DNA from: Gelatoporia subvermispora B
Taxonomy: Eukaryota > Basidiomycota > Agaricomycetes > Polyporales > Gelatoporiaceae
Reading direction: 5' to 3'
Assembly: GCA_000320605.2 (NCBI GenBank)
Contig: KB445795.1
Span: 433,867 to 497,866, forward strand
DNA: 64,000 nt
Positions within the stretch are counted from its first letter, which is position 1, and each line of letters opens with the position of its first letter. The notes below the pieces were generated by a model. It did not search any database. It had not been told where the DNA came from and worked only from the letters and a program-made list of their open reading frames with translations. Position numbers and translations under genes: made by a program. Shown here piece after piece: positions 1-11,609 of the stretch.

Positions 1-790
1 CACACCTCGTCAAACGCAAGCAGACCCGTGCCAAACTCCACGTCGACTGTCCAGTCCGAGCGCGCTGTCAGCCCGCTCTCGCGCCAGATGGAGATCCGCA
101 CAGCGCACCTTTGTCGTCAAGTGTAACGTGCACGTCCTTTGCGCGCCGGATGACTGGCACCAGCGTGTCCAGGAGGAACTGCCTTTCGCGCTGCCCCTGC
201 GCGGTCATGGGGGCCTTGAGCCGCTCCACGAGCGCAAGCAGCTCTGAGTCCGGATCTTCGTCAGGGAGTCTGTTGCACCGGCCGCGCAAGTGTCAGTACA
301 AGCGCATATATCGAGCCTGTGGCGCATACACACGCCCATAGAGGGTGTCTGTAGGATTACAGCGGTGATAACGAAGGCGACGAACGTGAACGTACTTCTC
401 CTGGAGCATCGCGACGAGCGTCTTCTCGTCGTCCCAGTCCATCTCGTCCTCGCTAGTCTCCAGCTCACGCGCTGTAGGTGCGGCGGCGGCGGCATGTTCG
501 TCTTCATCCTCCTCGCGGATGGTCGGGAGCTGGCTGCGCGGGCGGAAGAAGCGGTTCGTGTCCGTCGCGCGGAGCCGCGCGCGGGGGCTCTTCGCGAGCG
601 CGTACCTCGCCGCAAGCGGGGAGCGCACCGCGGGCTTCAGGAGGACATCTGCCGGTCGCCGTGTGTCACCCGCCGCGGGGCGTTTCACGGCGGGCCACTG
701 CGACTGCGGTGCACCTGGTCGCTGCGAGATGCGTTGTTGGTGCGCACGGGGGGAGGCGCGCACGGCGAGCGGCGTGTAGGAGCGGACCAT
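1..790 (-). CDS. Unrecognised protein, N-terminal part (gene runs off the left edge)
   Basis: Three exons are visible: 790-396, 269-109 and 64 to the window edge. The donors are GTACGT and GTGCGC, the acceptors CAACAG and TGACAG, and the reading phase is kept at both junctions. The first about 100 residues are rich in Arg, Ala and Pro and look disordered. They are followed by an acidic stretch (EEDEDEH), a segment ending in VAMLQEK, and then a helical region (residues LPDEDPDSELLALVERL onward). The visible end reads WTVDVEFGTGLLAFDEV. I do not recognise the family. The start is the first ATG of the long open frame and nothing upstream extends it. Its promoter would share the region 791-1261 with the divergently transcribed G-gamma gene. 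Confidence 0.6.
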
Positions 791-1261
791 GGCGCGCGGT
801 CGTCGGGCGTCGGGAGCAAGTGCGAGTCGCGGGCAAGGCGCCGGTGCGGGCGGGCGCGTGATGCCGGGAGTGCCGCTGAGTCAGCACGGTGGTCGCCACG
901 AAGGGAAGGAGACGGCGGCTGGCCGGATTGGGCGACCGGATTGGGCAGGCGAGGATGCGCTGGGCCGAGTGCAACGGTTCTGATATTCTCTTGCCGCTCG
1001 TTGAACCCACCCTTCCTTCGCCCCGCGCCCTTTTTTCCCTTACGCTTTTGCTGACGCTTTCGCCCTCCTCCCTTTGCCCACCCACGCCGCTCTCTCGACT
1101 GCTCGCTGTGCACCTCGTGCTGCGAGAAAGGATTCCCGGGATACTCGCATCGCGCCGGACGACCACGCCCGCCGCCCGTTGCCAACGCTTGCTGACCAGC
1201 AAAGCCCCGCACCTGTCGCACACATTGCATCCCACCCGTCCTTCCCCACCCCCTCGTCACG

Positions 1262-1819
1262 ATGAGCAGCCGCCCCCAGAAAATGTCGACGTCGGAGCTC
1301 AAGCTGAGACGCCTTTTCGAGCATAATGAGCGCCTCAGGGAGGACCTCATGCGGCCCCGTATCCGCGTGAGTGAAGCTAGCGCAAGGTATGTTGTACCTG
1401 GAATGCAAATCCGAGGAACCCCCAAGCTGATCGGGATGATACAGTTTAATTCGCTACTGTAAAACTACCAAGGATCACCTTGTGAGTGTTGTCGTCATAT
1501 CTGCAAGCTGTCATCGCGACAGCCTCTGGCGATACGATGCACCGGGCACGGGAGAGCTGTCCCGTATCCTGGCATCCTGTTCGTGATGTTGCAATTGTTT
1601 CCTATTATCAGACGGTCTGCATATGCCATGTGTGGACAAGGCTGTCAAACATCATCCTGAACGTCCCCGAGATATGATATACTTCCGTGCGGTGTGCTAT
1701 GATCGGAGGCTTACCTTGACCTTGGCGCACAGGTTCCTTCCGTCTGGGGGCCCGTCAGCAAAGCTGAGGATCCCTTTGGCGCCCCACAGAAGCAGGGTTG
1801 CCAATGCGTGCTCATGTAG
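1262..1819 (+). CDS. Heterotrimeric G-protein gamma subunit, copy 1
   Basis: Exons 1262-1386, 1445-1481 and 1733-1819 give an 82-residue protein. It has the fungal G-gamma layout: an N-terminal helix ([19 protein letters not shown]) that would coil with G-beta, the [10 protein letters not shown] segment, a central [10 protein letters not shown], the VPSVWGPV block, and a C-terminal CaaX box (CVLM) preceded by another Cys. The CaaX Cys would be prenylated and the upstream Cys may be palmitoylated, holding the G-beta-gamma dimer at the plasma membrane. In basidiomycetes this dimer acts in pheromone and nutrient signalling. Intron 2 is unusually long (251 bases) for this region. A second copy with the same exon boundaries lies 1.2 kb downstream. 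Confidence 0.93.
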
Positions 1820-2688
1820 GGAGCCCGCGCCTATACTTCGCCGCCCCCGACGGACATCGCGGGGGAGCGGCCTACAGCAGAGCCGTCGCCAGCGTCCGAA
1901 TGGAAACGATGCCCGAGGTCGACACACCTGGCTTCCGTGCCTTTCCACCTTGCGACCATCTCCGAGCTCCCCATGCCCCACCCAGGTACCTTCCGCCCTG
2001 CGCGTCCCTCGTCACTCGTTTACTGGTTAGAATCCACATGCACACACTGACAGCACATGCCCCGCCGCGTTCACATTCTCCCTTACACTTGCACACCGTT
2101 CGCACTTACACAGATTGACCACATCCGCACCCATCTACTTATAGTACATCGCATGGAACCCTTCACCCCATTTCTGCATTTGGATTGATTCGTGATTCTT
2201 CGTCGTCGCTGTCCTGCTTTGCGTCTTGTACCGTCTTCGCCTGTATATCCTTTTTAATGGCGATTCGTGCCTCGTCGGTGGCGTCCACGTTATATGTGAA
2301 TACATTTTGCAGTTGCGCTAGACAAGGCTAGACGCTGTTGACGGCGGCGTCTGGGGCGAGTGGTAGTCATGGACGGCGTCCCGAGGGCGAGTCTAGGGCG
2401 GATGATATATTTGTGCGCACGTGGGCTATGATGGACCGCATCAGGAGAAGGAGATAGCGAACGAATGCAGCGCATCCCGGGGAGGCAGCGCGCGACGCCA
2501 TTGCCCACCATCGTTCTTGCCAGCCCTCGCCCGCTGCTCGCCTTTCTTCCCGTTCCTCCCTCGTCGTCCGTCGGCCTTGTCCATTAATTCTGTACATCAC
2601 ATCGTCGCAAGCACCGCACCTGTCATCACAAGGGTGCCTGCGAGTGATCTCCATCCTATAGTAATAATTTATCGCCCCTCGCGAGTGT

Positions 2689-2711
2689 GCCCACGCCCAC
2701 GCCCACGCCCG
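2689..2711. repeat. Short (CCCACG)n tandem repeat
   Basis: Between the two G-gamma genes there is a short run of about three and a half CCCACG units. It lies about 290 bases before the second G-gamma start codon, in a pyrimidine-rich leader. It may be 5' untranslated sequence or promoter; I see no further function. Confidence 0.6.
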
Positions 2712-2998
2712 TCGAGCGCTGTCACTGCCCGAGGGAAAACCCGCGCTGCGCCATCCTTGCCTTGCCCGGCGTCTCTCCCCCCTCAGTTCCTGACCGCGAG
2801 CATTGATCCGCCGTGAGCTCTCAGAGTCCCTCTCACCTCCTCCCCGCCCTCCTCACCTCCAAATACTCCCACCCACAGCCGCGCCCGCTCTCCCCGTGCT
2901 AGAAGCTGCGCCGTCACCTGCGCGATCGTGTCCACCCACGACGCCCTATCCCCGTACCATAGACCCCTCCCACCCCGCACCCCCATCCGCCAACAACC

Positions 2999-3495
2999 AT
3001 GAACTCGCGTCCGCACAAGCAGTCCATGTCCGAGCTCAAGCTTCGGCGGCTCACAGAGCACAACCAACGGCTGCGCGAGGACCTGGCGCGCCCTAGAATA
3101 CGAGTTAGCGAGGCTTCTGCGAGGTGAGCTCCCCATCATTTTTGTATACACTGGAGCAGCGGGCTGACCGTGCCCGTGTCTTCCCTCTATACTACTCTAT
3201 ACGCTCTCCTGCATCTGCTGGTACACTATATGCGCGCATATAGTCTGATCAGGTATTGCAAGACGACAAAAGACCCCCTCGTGCGTATTCTCTCTTATCA
3301 TGCTCAACCACCTCCTTGATGGGTCTTCTCTGGGTGATCTCCTCCTCAGAGAAGGCCCGTCTCAATCTTATCTGGTGCTCGTACTGACCTGCCTCGTGCA
3401 AACAGGTGCCATCAGTCTGGGGTCCCGTAGCACGAAACGAAGATCCGTACGCATCTCAAGGCGGAGGAGGCAAGGGCTGCTGTGTTGTCCAATGA
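2999..3495 (+). CDS. Heterotrimeric G-protein gamma subunit, copy 2
   Basis: Exons 2999-3123, 3244-3280 and 3406-3495 give an 83-residue protein. Both introns interrupt the same codons as in copy 1, and exons 1 and 2 have identical lengths (125 and 37 nt), so this is a tandem duplicate. The N-terminal helix, [20 protein letters not shown] and VPSVWGPV blocks are all kept. The tail differs: copy 2 has a Gly-rich linker and ends CCVVQ, so its CaaX box is CVVQ with a directly preceding Cys. Both copies could be prenylated, and final residues Met and Gln would both favour farnesylation. The duplicate appears functional, with no stops and good splice sites. Confidence 0.93.
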
Positions 3496-4041
3496 CCGAC
3501 TCGCCTCGCTTTCCCCAGCATCCCGCGTTTATTCCCATTCCCCTGTTACATTTATACCATCGCTCTTTTTATTGCCTCATGGCATGTCCCCGTCTCGGTA
3601 CAGTATGTTAGGATTTTTATGCTCCCTCATCTCTCTCTTGTGGTCCAGTGCAGCAGCGAGCAGGATAGGTGTGCGTGTGCTAGTGCGTAGTCGTAGTGTT
3701 TGCATATAACGGCCCACCGTTGTCTCAACTGGCAGAATTAAGCTCGACGCTCTTTTCCATGGCACACGAGTCCGATCTGCAACATATCAACGCTACATGC
3801 ACCGCACAGGGTTACATTCCCCGCAAGATCGTCAGGACCGCCCGAACAGCTCCCAATCGCCTGTGCTCACCCACCCTCGAGGTTGCCTTGGAGCGTGGCC
3901 GTGACTTGCGGAACTACGCGACGCTGGGAAGAGATAGGTGCCCGGCGTCCCAAAGTGCCAAGGCACCACAGATGCCAGCACAGGCACGGGAAGCCCTCCG
4001 CCCAGAGCACCACGGTGCTGGGCGCTCCCTTCCCGGGCTGC
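3496..4041. other. Intergenic, convergent 3' ends
   Basis: This stretch lies between the convergent ends of the second G-gamma gene and the eIF2B beta gene. It should contain the 3' untranslated regions of both. The open frames seen here have no recognisable domain and no consistent splice structure. Confidence 0.6.
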
Positions 4042-5520
4042 TCAGAACTCGTGATCTTCGTCATCGTATGACTCTTTGATCAATCTATCAACAAATCAAC
4101 ACCGACCGTCAGCGTCAGTTGGCCACGACGACATCGCCTCGCGCGTTCGCAACACGCACCGGTAAACGGATGAGGGTGGGTGGTCGCCGCTGCAGTGCCA
4201 GCCGGCGTCAGTGGGAACTCAAAAACACGAGGCAGACGTAAATGATGCTCACTCGTTCGTGATGAGCACGTCGACCAGCTCAGGGCCGACGTAGTCGTAG
4301 TACGGGTTCACGACGTCAACCTTGTCCACGAGATCGCCTTCCTCGAAGCCGAGCACGCTGCTCGGGTCGGCAAAGTCCAGTGCGCCGTACTCGTGGTAGA
4401 GGTTCCAGAGCGGCGTGAGCTTGAACTGCCCCGCGCAGACGACCACGGGCGTGCTGTGTGCACGCGCGGCGCTCGCTGCGAGGAGGGAGCCGCAGATCGC
4501 GAACATGCCGCCGTTTGCGAGGATCGCGTGTGCGCCGAGTAGCACCTTGTTCACGCGCGACATGATGGCGAAGATGGACGAGTCTGGCACGAGGAACGTC
4601 GAGATGCCTGCCGCAGAGAGCGAGCGCGCCATCTCATGTCCGCTATATCTACAGGAGATTGTTAGCTAGGAGTCTACAGAATCTGAGGTGAGCTGCGCAC
4701 GATGGACCGGTCTCTGCGACGATGACGGTGAAGTTACGGTTGTGCGCGGCTGCCTTGAGGAATGCTTCTACTGTTTTCGAGTGGCCGATCGTCAAGATAA
4801 TCTCACTGGTAACGATCTTCAACACAGGGCTCCCTAGAGATGAGATCATGACGCACTCTGAATGGATGTGGTCTCTTGCGTTTTTTGAGACATTGTCATA
4901 GACTGTCTCTAGCTCATCCAACACATCTTGGATCGCTTCCATAAGCACGGGCTTGATTCCTCTCGCAAACGAATCCGGATCGTTCGGATCGTTCTCCTTC
5001 AGAGACGCCGTTGCCTCAGACTTCGGTGCAACATGGTGCTTCCGGGGCTGGCCCTGGAGGACGAATTTCGATATTGAGTACACATTGCGCACAGACGAGG
5101 TTCCCAAGGCAGTCCCTTGTGTCGCAGTGTTGTATTCTTCTCTGATGTTATGCAGGACTTTGCGGACAATGTTCCCCACAGTGTGCTCTGGAGGTACGGA
5201 CATGAATATTGACGATTGAGTATGCACAATGCGAGTTGTGTACACCTTTTGGCTGGGCTTCTGAGAGTCTCCGTCCTACATCCCGAATGATCGCAACGAG
5301 TTGTGTAATGTTTGAAAATTGTGCTCTTGAGACGACTTGCCGGAGCACGAGCACAGTCTCAAGCGCGGCTTCTCTTGAGCCGACGACTTGTCTGAGCGAT
5401 CGGAGGTCATGTCTTCATGGGTTCCAAGACGCAGTAGTAATTTCAAACACACCTTCTTCTTAGTTTTCCAGCTAGGACCTCTACTGCACGATACCCTGCA
5501 CTTTGCAGCTCTGGAGCCAT
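4042..5520 (-). CDS. GCD7: Translation initiation factor eIF2B, beta subunit
   Basis: Six exons (5520-5453, 5391-5246, 5187-4701, 4648-4253, 4189-4160, 4084-4042) give 389 residues, close to yeast Gcd7. Diagnostic segments are KLRRRQVVGS near the start, VGRRLSEAQPKEHTVGNIVR, the Rossmann-like SEIILTIGHSKTVEAFL and TVIVAETGPSYSGHEMA, and DSSIFAIMSRVNKVLLGAHAILANGG, which is typical of eIF2B regulatory subunits. With the alpha and delta subunits it forms the regulatory part of the exchange factor that reloads eIF2 with GTP and senses phosphorylated eIF2. The C-terminus (YVGPELVDVLITN...) is completed by two tiny exons that a simple gene caller would miss, because the uninterrupted frame stops early inside an intron. 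Confidence 0.93.
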
Positions 5521-6052
5521 AAGATTGAAGTATTTGATAGGACCCGAGGTCGTATAGGCACGGCTTTGGGAGACTGATTATACGGGGATTCTAGTCCGAT
5601 TGTCCCTCGATGATGTTAGACGTAGGTGAATCAGGGAGAGCCCAGGTAGAGAGACGTAGAGGAGGGAGGAGGTCGTAGCAGTATTGAATACAAGCCGAGT
5701 CACTTGTGGCGTTAAACGCGCAACGCGCCGCGAGCGCGTGGGCGTCAAAGCCTTCTTGCCCACGTGCAAGGCCCGCCGCCCCAACTCCTGAGCTTGAGGC
5801 TCCTCCAGGCTCCGCAGACCGTCAGACGGTCGTACTTGCTCTCGACTTCATCTCAGAAGAACCATGATTGATCCTTGACAACATATCCTGGCCCTTTATT
5901 TCAGGTAGCCGGCAGTCTTCAGCACATCCGGTATCTCCGGGCAAGGGCAAGGGCAGATGTAGTGTTATCCCGAGAGTACACCAAGCAAGTGCACCCTTCT
6001 CGTATTTTACACCATTCGTCGTTCTACGTAGTCTATACATGCGAAGCACGCT
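5521..6052. other. Intergenic: promoter of eIF2B beta gene and 3' end of tryptophan synthase
   Basis: Both neighbours are on the minus strand. This 530-base gap holds the upstream region of the eIF2B beta gene and the 3' untranslated region of the tryptophan synthase gene. I see no gene, RNA or repeat in it. Confidence 0.55.
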
Positions 6053-8741
6053 CTATTCCTGGGGTACGTGCCAGTCCAGAACGCTCTCCCATTTGCCCGG
6101 CAGCAATTCCGAGATTTGTTCAACGTCTTTGTCTCCCCGTCCAGAGAGGCACTGCGGTTGGCATGAGCACCACGTACAAGTTTAGACGCAATACATTGCA
6201 CTTACAATGACAATGTTCGACTCCTTCGGCAGCGTTGCCGCCAACCGGACACCTTCCCAGACGGCGTGAGAGGATTCCAGGGCTTGTCGGAACAGTCATC
6301 TCATTGCATTCATATTGACTGATCATCAAACTCACCTGGAATGATGCCTTCGAGCTGTGTACACATCCGGAAGCCGCGCAGGGCCTCCTCATCCGTCGCG
6401 ACGACGTACTCTGCACGGCCTGAGTCCTTGAGCCAGGCATGCTCCGGGCCGACGCCAGGGTAGTCGAGACCGGCACTGATCGAGTGCGTCTCGATGATCT
6501 GCCCGGTCGGGGATTGGAGGACGTATGTCCGGACGCCATGGAAGACACCCGACTTGCCCTTGCTGAGTGTGGCACTGTGACGGTCGCCATCGATGCCTGT
6601 GGGTGATGCAGGTGAGTCATCATACCACTCAAAGACGGGGCCCGTCTAACCTTCTCCTCCAGCCTCGACACCAATGAGACGAACACTCTTCTCCGGGATG
6701 AAGTCATAGAATGTGCCAATGGCATTACTGCCGCCACCCACACACGCCACGACAGCGTCGGGGAGTTTTCCTATCTCCACGTTCAGCTGCGCCTTGATCT
6801 CCTGGCCAATTATCCGCTGGAAGTCGCGCACAATCGTCGGGAAGGGGTGAGGACCAATCGCAGAGCCAATGAGATAGTGCGTGTTGGAGAGGTTGGTCAC
6901 CCAGTCGCGCAGCGCCTCGTTGACCGCATCCTTCAGCGTGCATGAACCCGAGTGAACGGGGATGACCTGAACAGAACGTCAACCTCGAACTCTACTCAAA
7001 GGTAACAGGAGTTGACCTTGGCACCGAGCATGCGGATACGGAAGACATTCAATGCCTGGCGCCGGACGTCCTCTGCGCCCATGTAAATAATACACTCCAG
7101 GCCAAAGCGTGCGCAGGCGGTAGCAGTTGCAACACCATGCTGGCCTGCGCCAGTCTCAGCAATAATACGCGTCTTGCCAATGCGCTTCGCCAAGAGGATC
7201 TAAAACAGTATGAGGGTTACTGAGTATAAGTAGCAACAGATGATGAGACGGACCTGGCCGATGGCGTTGTTGATCTTATGAGAGCCAGTGTGGTTCCTGA
7301 TGATAGAGTCAGCTCTCGGCGCTATCACAGATGCAGCGGCTACGCACAGGTCCTCCCGCTTCAACCAGATGGTCGCTCCTCCAGCCTGCTGTGTTAGCTT
7401 CTCAGCCTTGTACAGGTTCGACGGCCTGTTCATGTAGCCGTAGAAGCTCTCGAACTCCTTGATGAACTCAGGATCCTTCATCGCCGCCTTGTGCGCCTCC
7501 TCCAGCTCGACAAGGCAGTCCCAGAGTGCCTCCGGCACATACTGTCCTCCGTACTGGCCGAAGCGAGGGGGCAACGCAGATGCACCAGCGGATGTGCTCG
7601 GTTGCTTGGACGCAGTGCTCGCGCGCGAGGCAGAGCTACGGGTGCGTGCCGCGGACGGTCGCTTGGGCGGTTGGCCCTTCAAGCTGATTTCTCGGCAGTA
7701 CGCCTCAACGGTCTGCGCGACCTGGTCTTGCGGTGCGGTCTTGATGATCGAGACGAGCCGGCTACCAATGACAACTCCGTCCGCGCCTGCGTCTGCGACA
7801 AGATCGAAGTGGTCCCGCGTAGCCACGCCGAATCCGACTGCGAGAGGCACATCGGTGTACGCACGCACGCGGTCGATGAGTTCGGGAAGTGCACTGTTCA
7901 TCGTTCCTGTGACAGATGACCCAGTTGTTCCCATCTAGCGAACATGGTCGATTCAGTCATGGTACAGATTCGGGCGCTTTGTGTGTTCACCTTCGAGACA
8001 ACATAGATGAACGAGTCTGCAATGGATGCAAGGAATTGGATGCGGTTCTCAGATGTCGAGGGGGCAATGAGGGGAACGTAGGAAAGGCTGATCGAATGTC
8101 AGACAGAAGAAACTCAATCTTGTAGAGAGATACTCACTTCGCACGCGAGCACTTTTCACGGAAAGCGATAGCCTCTTCCGGAGGTAGGTCGACCACAATG
8201 AAACCGTTTGCACCAGCTGCGCTGGCATCATGACATGCCTTCTCTTCATCGTATGCAAGCAGAGGGTTGTAGTAACCTGACCAGGAGCGGTAAGTATTCG
8301 GTAAGTAGTCGGTCGAGTCATATGGACTCACCCATCAATAGTACAGGGACGGTCAGACCCTTGCTACGTGCTTCCTTGAGCATGTTGAGACATGTAGTGT
8401 AGTCAACATTTTGGTTTAGCGCAACCTAGGACAGCAGTTGAACGAATTGCACGCAGAATCGAAGACTTGCAGGACGTACGACGTTCGTCTCCTGAATGGC
8501 GGGACCATCAGCGATGGGATCCGAGAAGGGAATGCCCAGCTCGATGATATCAGACCCTCCCTCTTGCATGGCGAGCATGATGGGGACAGTGTCTTGCACC
8601 GTCGGGTACCCCGCGGTGACGAAGGTCACCAACGCCGGGCTGGTCTGCAGATCTGAACGTGAGATTGATTCACTTCGATATTCGACTTCGAGAGCTTACC
8701 GCCTCGTTTTTGCTTTCAAATACGTTTTTGAGAGCCTCCAT
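6053..8741 (-). CDS. Bifunctional tryptophan synthase (alpha-beta fusion)
   Basis: Twelve exons (8741-8700, 8644-8480, 8425-8332, 8276-8138, 8087-7991, 7934-7348, 7296-7254, 7199-7017, 6966-6651, 6596-6336, 6282-6206, 6151-6053) give 700 residues, the normal length of the fungal fused enzyme. The alpha domain comes first ([45 protein letters not shown]) and converts indole-3-glycerol phosphate to indole. After an Ala/Ser-rich linker the beta domain follows ([25 protein letters not shown] with the pyridoxal-phosphate Lys near residue 382, [23 protein letters not shown]); it joins indole to serine. Active-site motifs are intact. This is the last step of tryptophan synthesis in the cytosol. A phase-keeping acceptor CTGCAG at 8645 was chosen over a nearer one that shifts the frame. 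Confidence 0.95.
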
Positions 8742-9290
8742 GGTGAGCTTGAGGAGAATGTGGTGTGGGTGGAAAGCTCGGAGTCAAGAGAGCTCTTATA
8801 CAAGTTGCCGAGTCAAATCGCATTCTGACTTTGGTAATGATCTGTGCCGCATCTTATCTAATCTACCCGACGCGCTGTAGTTTCTGTCTTCGCTGCCACC
8901 GGCGCATGGATGTCGTCGACTCAGACGCGCCCTCATCTCCATACAGACTGTAGCCATCAACCCGGGCGAAAATTGACGGAGCACAGTCCATCTGACCAAC
9001 TTCTCTATTCTAAAAACTGGCGGTGTAATTATATGATACCGGGTCGAAAGGGCCATAGTGTTACAGAATTGTATTGCCTGCGGACATGCTTCACAGCCAA
9101 CATCACTTACATGGTCTCCACATGGAATACTTGTTCTCGTACCTAGCTGCTGGGAGTTTCAAATGAGCGCCCCTGCACTTTCTCTTGCAAGAAGTGAACA
9201 CGAGGCCGGCCTCGTGTCGGCCGGTCGCGGATTGAACGCTTCAGATCGATCTGTGAAACTTCTTCGCTCTGGTCTTCGTGGCGTGATACG

Positions 9291-11249
9291 ATGGTACAAG
9301 TAATCTTTCAACGCCCCCTAAGTGCGTTGACGGATGTCGTCCTGGACATTGCACCCAAGGCTACTACAGAGCGATATCGCCTCATCGATTGTCGCCAATA
9401 CACCATTGCTCGCGTTCTCTCAATCGCAGAATGTATTGACATTTCCTCTATATCGTATGCAGCAGTATCATACGTTTGGAAGGGAAACACTTCATCCGAG
9501 CAGGGAAAGACTGCGTCCTTCTCAGTCAAGGGGGCAGAGGATGGAGACCCTGTTAGCATTGATGCTCTTTATCAAGTAAGCGCACTATTCGCGTCTCATG
9601 TATTATGACTTACTGTCATCGACAGGCGTGCTTGGCCTCCTTGCTGGAAGGTGCAAATTGGCTGTGGTTGGACCGCCTCTGCATAGTCCAGACGAGCTCC
9701 GACGACAAGGCTTGGCAAATTGGGCACATGTACAACATATATCAACTATGCAAGGTCTCCATCGTCTTGCCTGGAGGTATCTCGAGATTGGTTCCAGTCG
9801 ACGAGGAGACGGGGTGGATCACTCGAGCTTGGACATTGCAGGAGGTTACCGCCCCACCCAGAGCGGTGGTCCTGTTCGCATGGGAATGCGGTGCAGGCGA
9901 GTGGAAAGACGAGCGTGGCGAGGTTATAGGTCGGGTGACAGAGGTCTCCTCTGGCACAGCACTAGTCCCTCTTCAGGATGTCCTGAAGGCGTGCTTCCAC
10001 CCTGTTGCTTTGGAATGGACAGCAACTGGCAAACCAGACAGCTGTGACGATGTCTCGCCCTGCATTCTCGGGACATACGGCGAATCTAGCATTGGCTCAC
10101 TTCTATGGGCATTGGAGGTGGATGATGCCGATGGAAAGAGCATGGCAATCTGGCGATCTTCCTTACTTCGCGCCTCGTCACGCCCTGTGGATATGGTCTT
10201 CAGTATCATGGGCACATTCAACGTCGTCCTAGATCCGAAGAGATTTCATAAAAATGATCGCGTTGGCGCAACCATTGCACTCGCTCAAGAAATCTTGCGC
10301 CTCGGAGGAAAACCCGTTTGGCTTGCACTGTCCCTAGATATCCCTCCATCGCGATTCATTTCTTCCTTTCCTGATTTTCCAGCGACAAGTATCACCGGAG
10401 ACGTCCGCTGGGAGACAAGACATAGGCCTCTCAACCCTACCGTTGCGGATGATATATACGATATCGATGAGCTCAACGACACATCTAGCGGGAGCGAGGA
10501 AGTCAGAGGGGAAGACGCTTCAAATGTTTTCTTCGATGAGTATTGGGTACCCGATATCCCGCATGGAAGTATGGACGACGATGGATACTTGATGATCCGA
10601 GCCAAGGCTGTACCTGCGCTATTCACCGGCCAGGTTCTCGGGCGGAGGCGTACTGTTTTGGCAAAGAATAATGATGGAACACTACCATTTGAAGATATCC
10701 CAGAGGACACTATTCGTGTCGCTGCAACAGACGGGAAGATATGGGATCTCCTTCCAACCGAGACTGATGCAGCAAATGCGCTTCCCAATGCGATGAGTCG
10801 AACTTCGTATATCGTCTTCATCGGTGTCTCTCAGAAGTTCCCCCGCGTACCAGTCCTACAGCCTGACCCTCGCCCAATCGGGGGAATTACTCTTCCAGAT
10901 ATGAGTCGTCTCAGGGCATTTGCACTCGAAAGACATGCAGAGGGGAAGTTCCACCGTACCTCCACGTTTACTTTCGATCAAGCCACATTTCAGCCAATCA
11001 TTGACGGATGGGAAGAGCGTACGTTTGCCATCGGAGGTCCCGAGCCTCTTCCACCTGGAACACATCGTGGACCTGCAATCATATCCTTAGCGGGATCTAG
11101 GTCGGATGCTGAAGATGTTAGTCACAAAGTAAGTCGAAACTTTCTCGAATGGTCATGATGCACTCTTATTGGTGTAGCGCAGCAAGGGGCTAGGATGGCT
11201 ATGTAGAGTACTATTGCCGTGTATGAAGAGCTCAAAAAATGTCAATTGA
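9291..11249 (+). CDS. HET-domain protein (heterokaryon incompatibility type)
   Basis: Exons 9291-9575, 9626-11128 and 11178-11249 give 619 residues. The N-terminal third carries the HET domain signature: YAAVSYVWKG, WLWLDRLCIVQ, DDKAWQIGHMYNIYQLCKVSIVLPGG and TGWITRAWTLQE. The remaining about 400 residues have no motif I recognise, and there is no visible NACHT, ankyrin or WD40 section. The short last exon encodes a Trp/Cys-containing tail (RSKGLGWLCRVLLPCM) like that of many agaricomycete HET proteins. HET proteins are cell-death effectors in fungal non-self recognition, and agaricomycete genomes carry many copies, so the exact role of this one is unknown. Its start ATG directly opens the frame. 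Confidence 0.85.
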
Positions 11250-11609
11250 ACAAACGCTACCTAAATCTCACTAATAATACGAAACTGCACTGGGTACATA
11301 ACAAGTTGACCCGTGGACAGCTCAACAAGAAGCCATTCGAAACACATGATCGCTTACATTAACATACGGTCGTCACATCTAAATACAGGATATGCAATTT
11401 CGTTCTTCTGGTTCTCCCCCACCTGTATTTTTTTGCGGCTTCTTGCCGTTATAAACCAGTGAACAACTCGATGTTTAGGTGTCTTCATACTCTCAGCCTC
11501 TCACAGAGATCGCGTGCCGCTTTCCGCGGTAACTACATACAGTATGCGAGCGCTGAATCTTATCTAATCTACCCGCCTCTCTGCAGCTTCTCTTCACAGC
11601 GCAGATACT

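Noticed and set aside
8049..8331. Apparent extra frames inside the tryptophan synthase region
   Set aside because: They read through introns or are shadows of the real exons; the spliced model accounts for the sequence fully.
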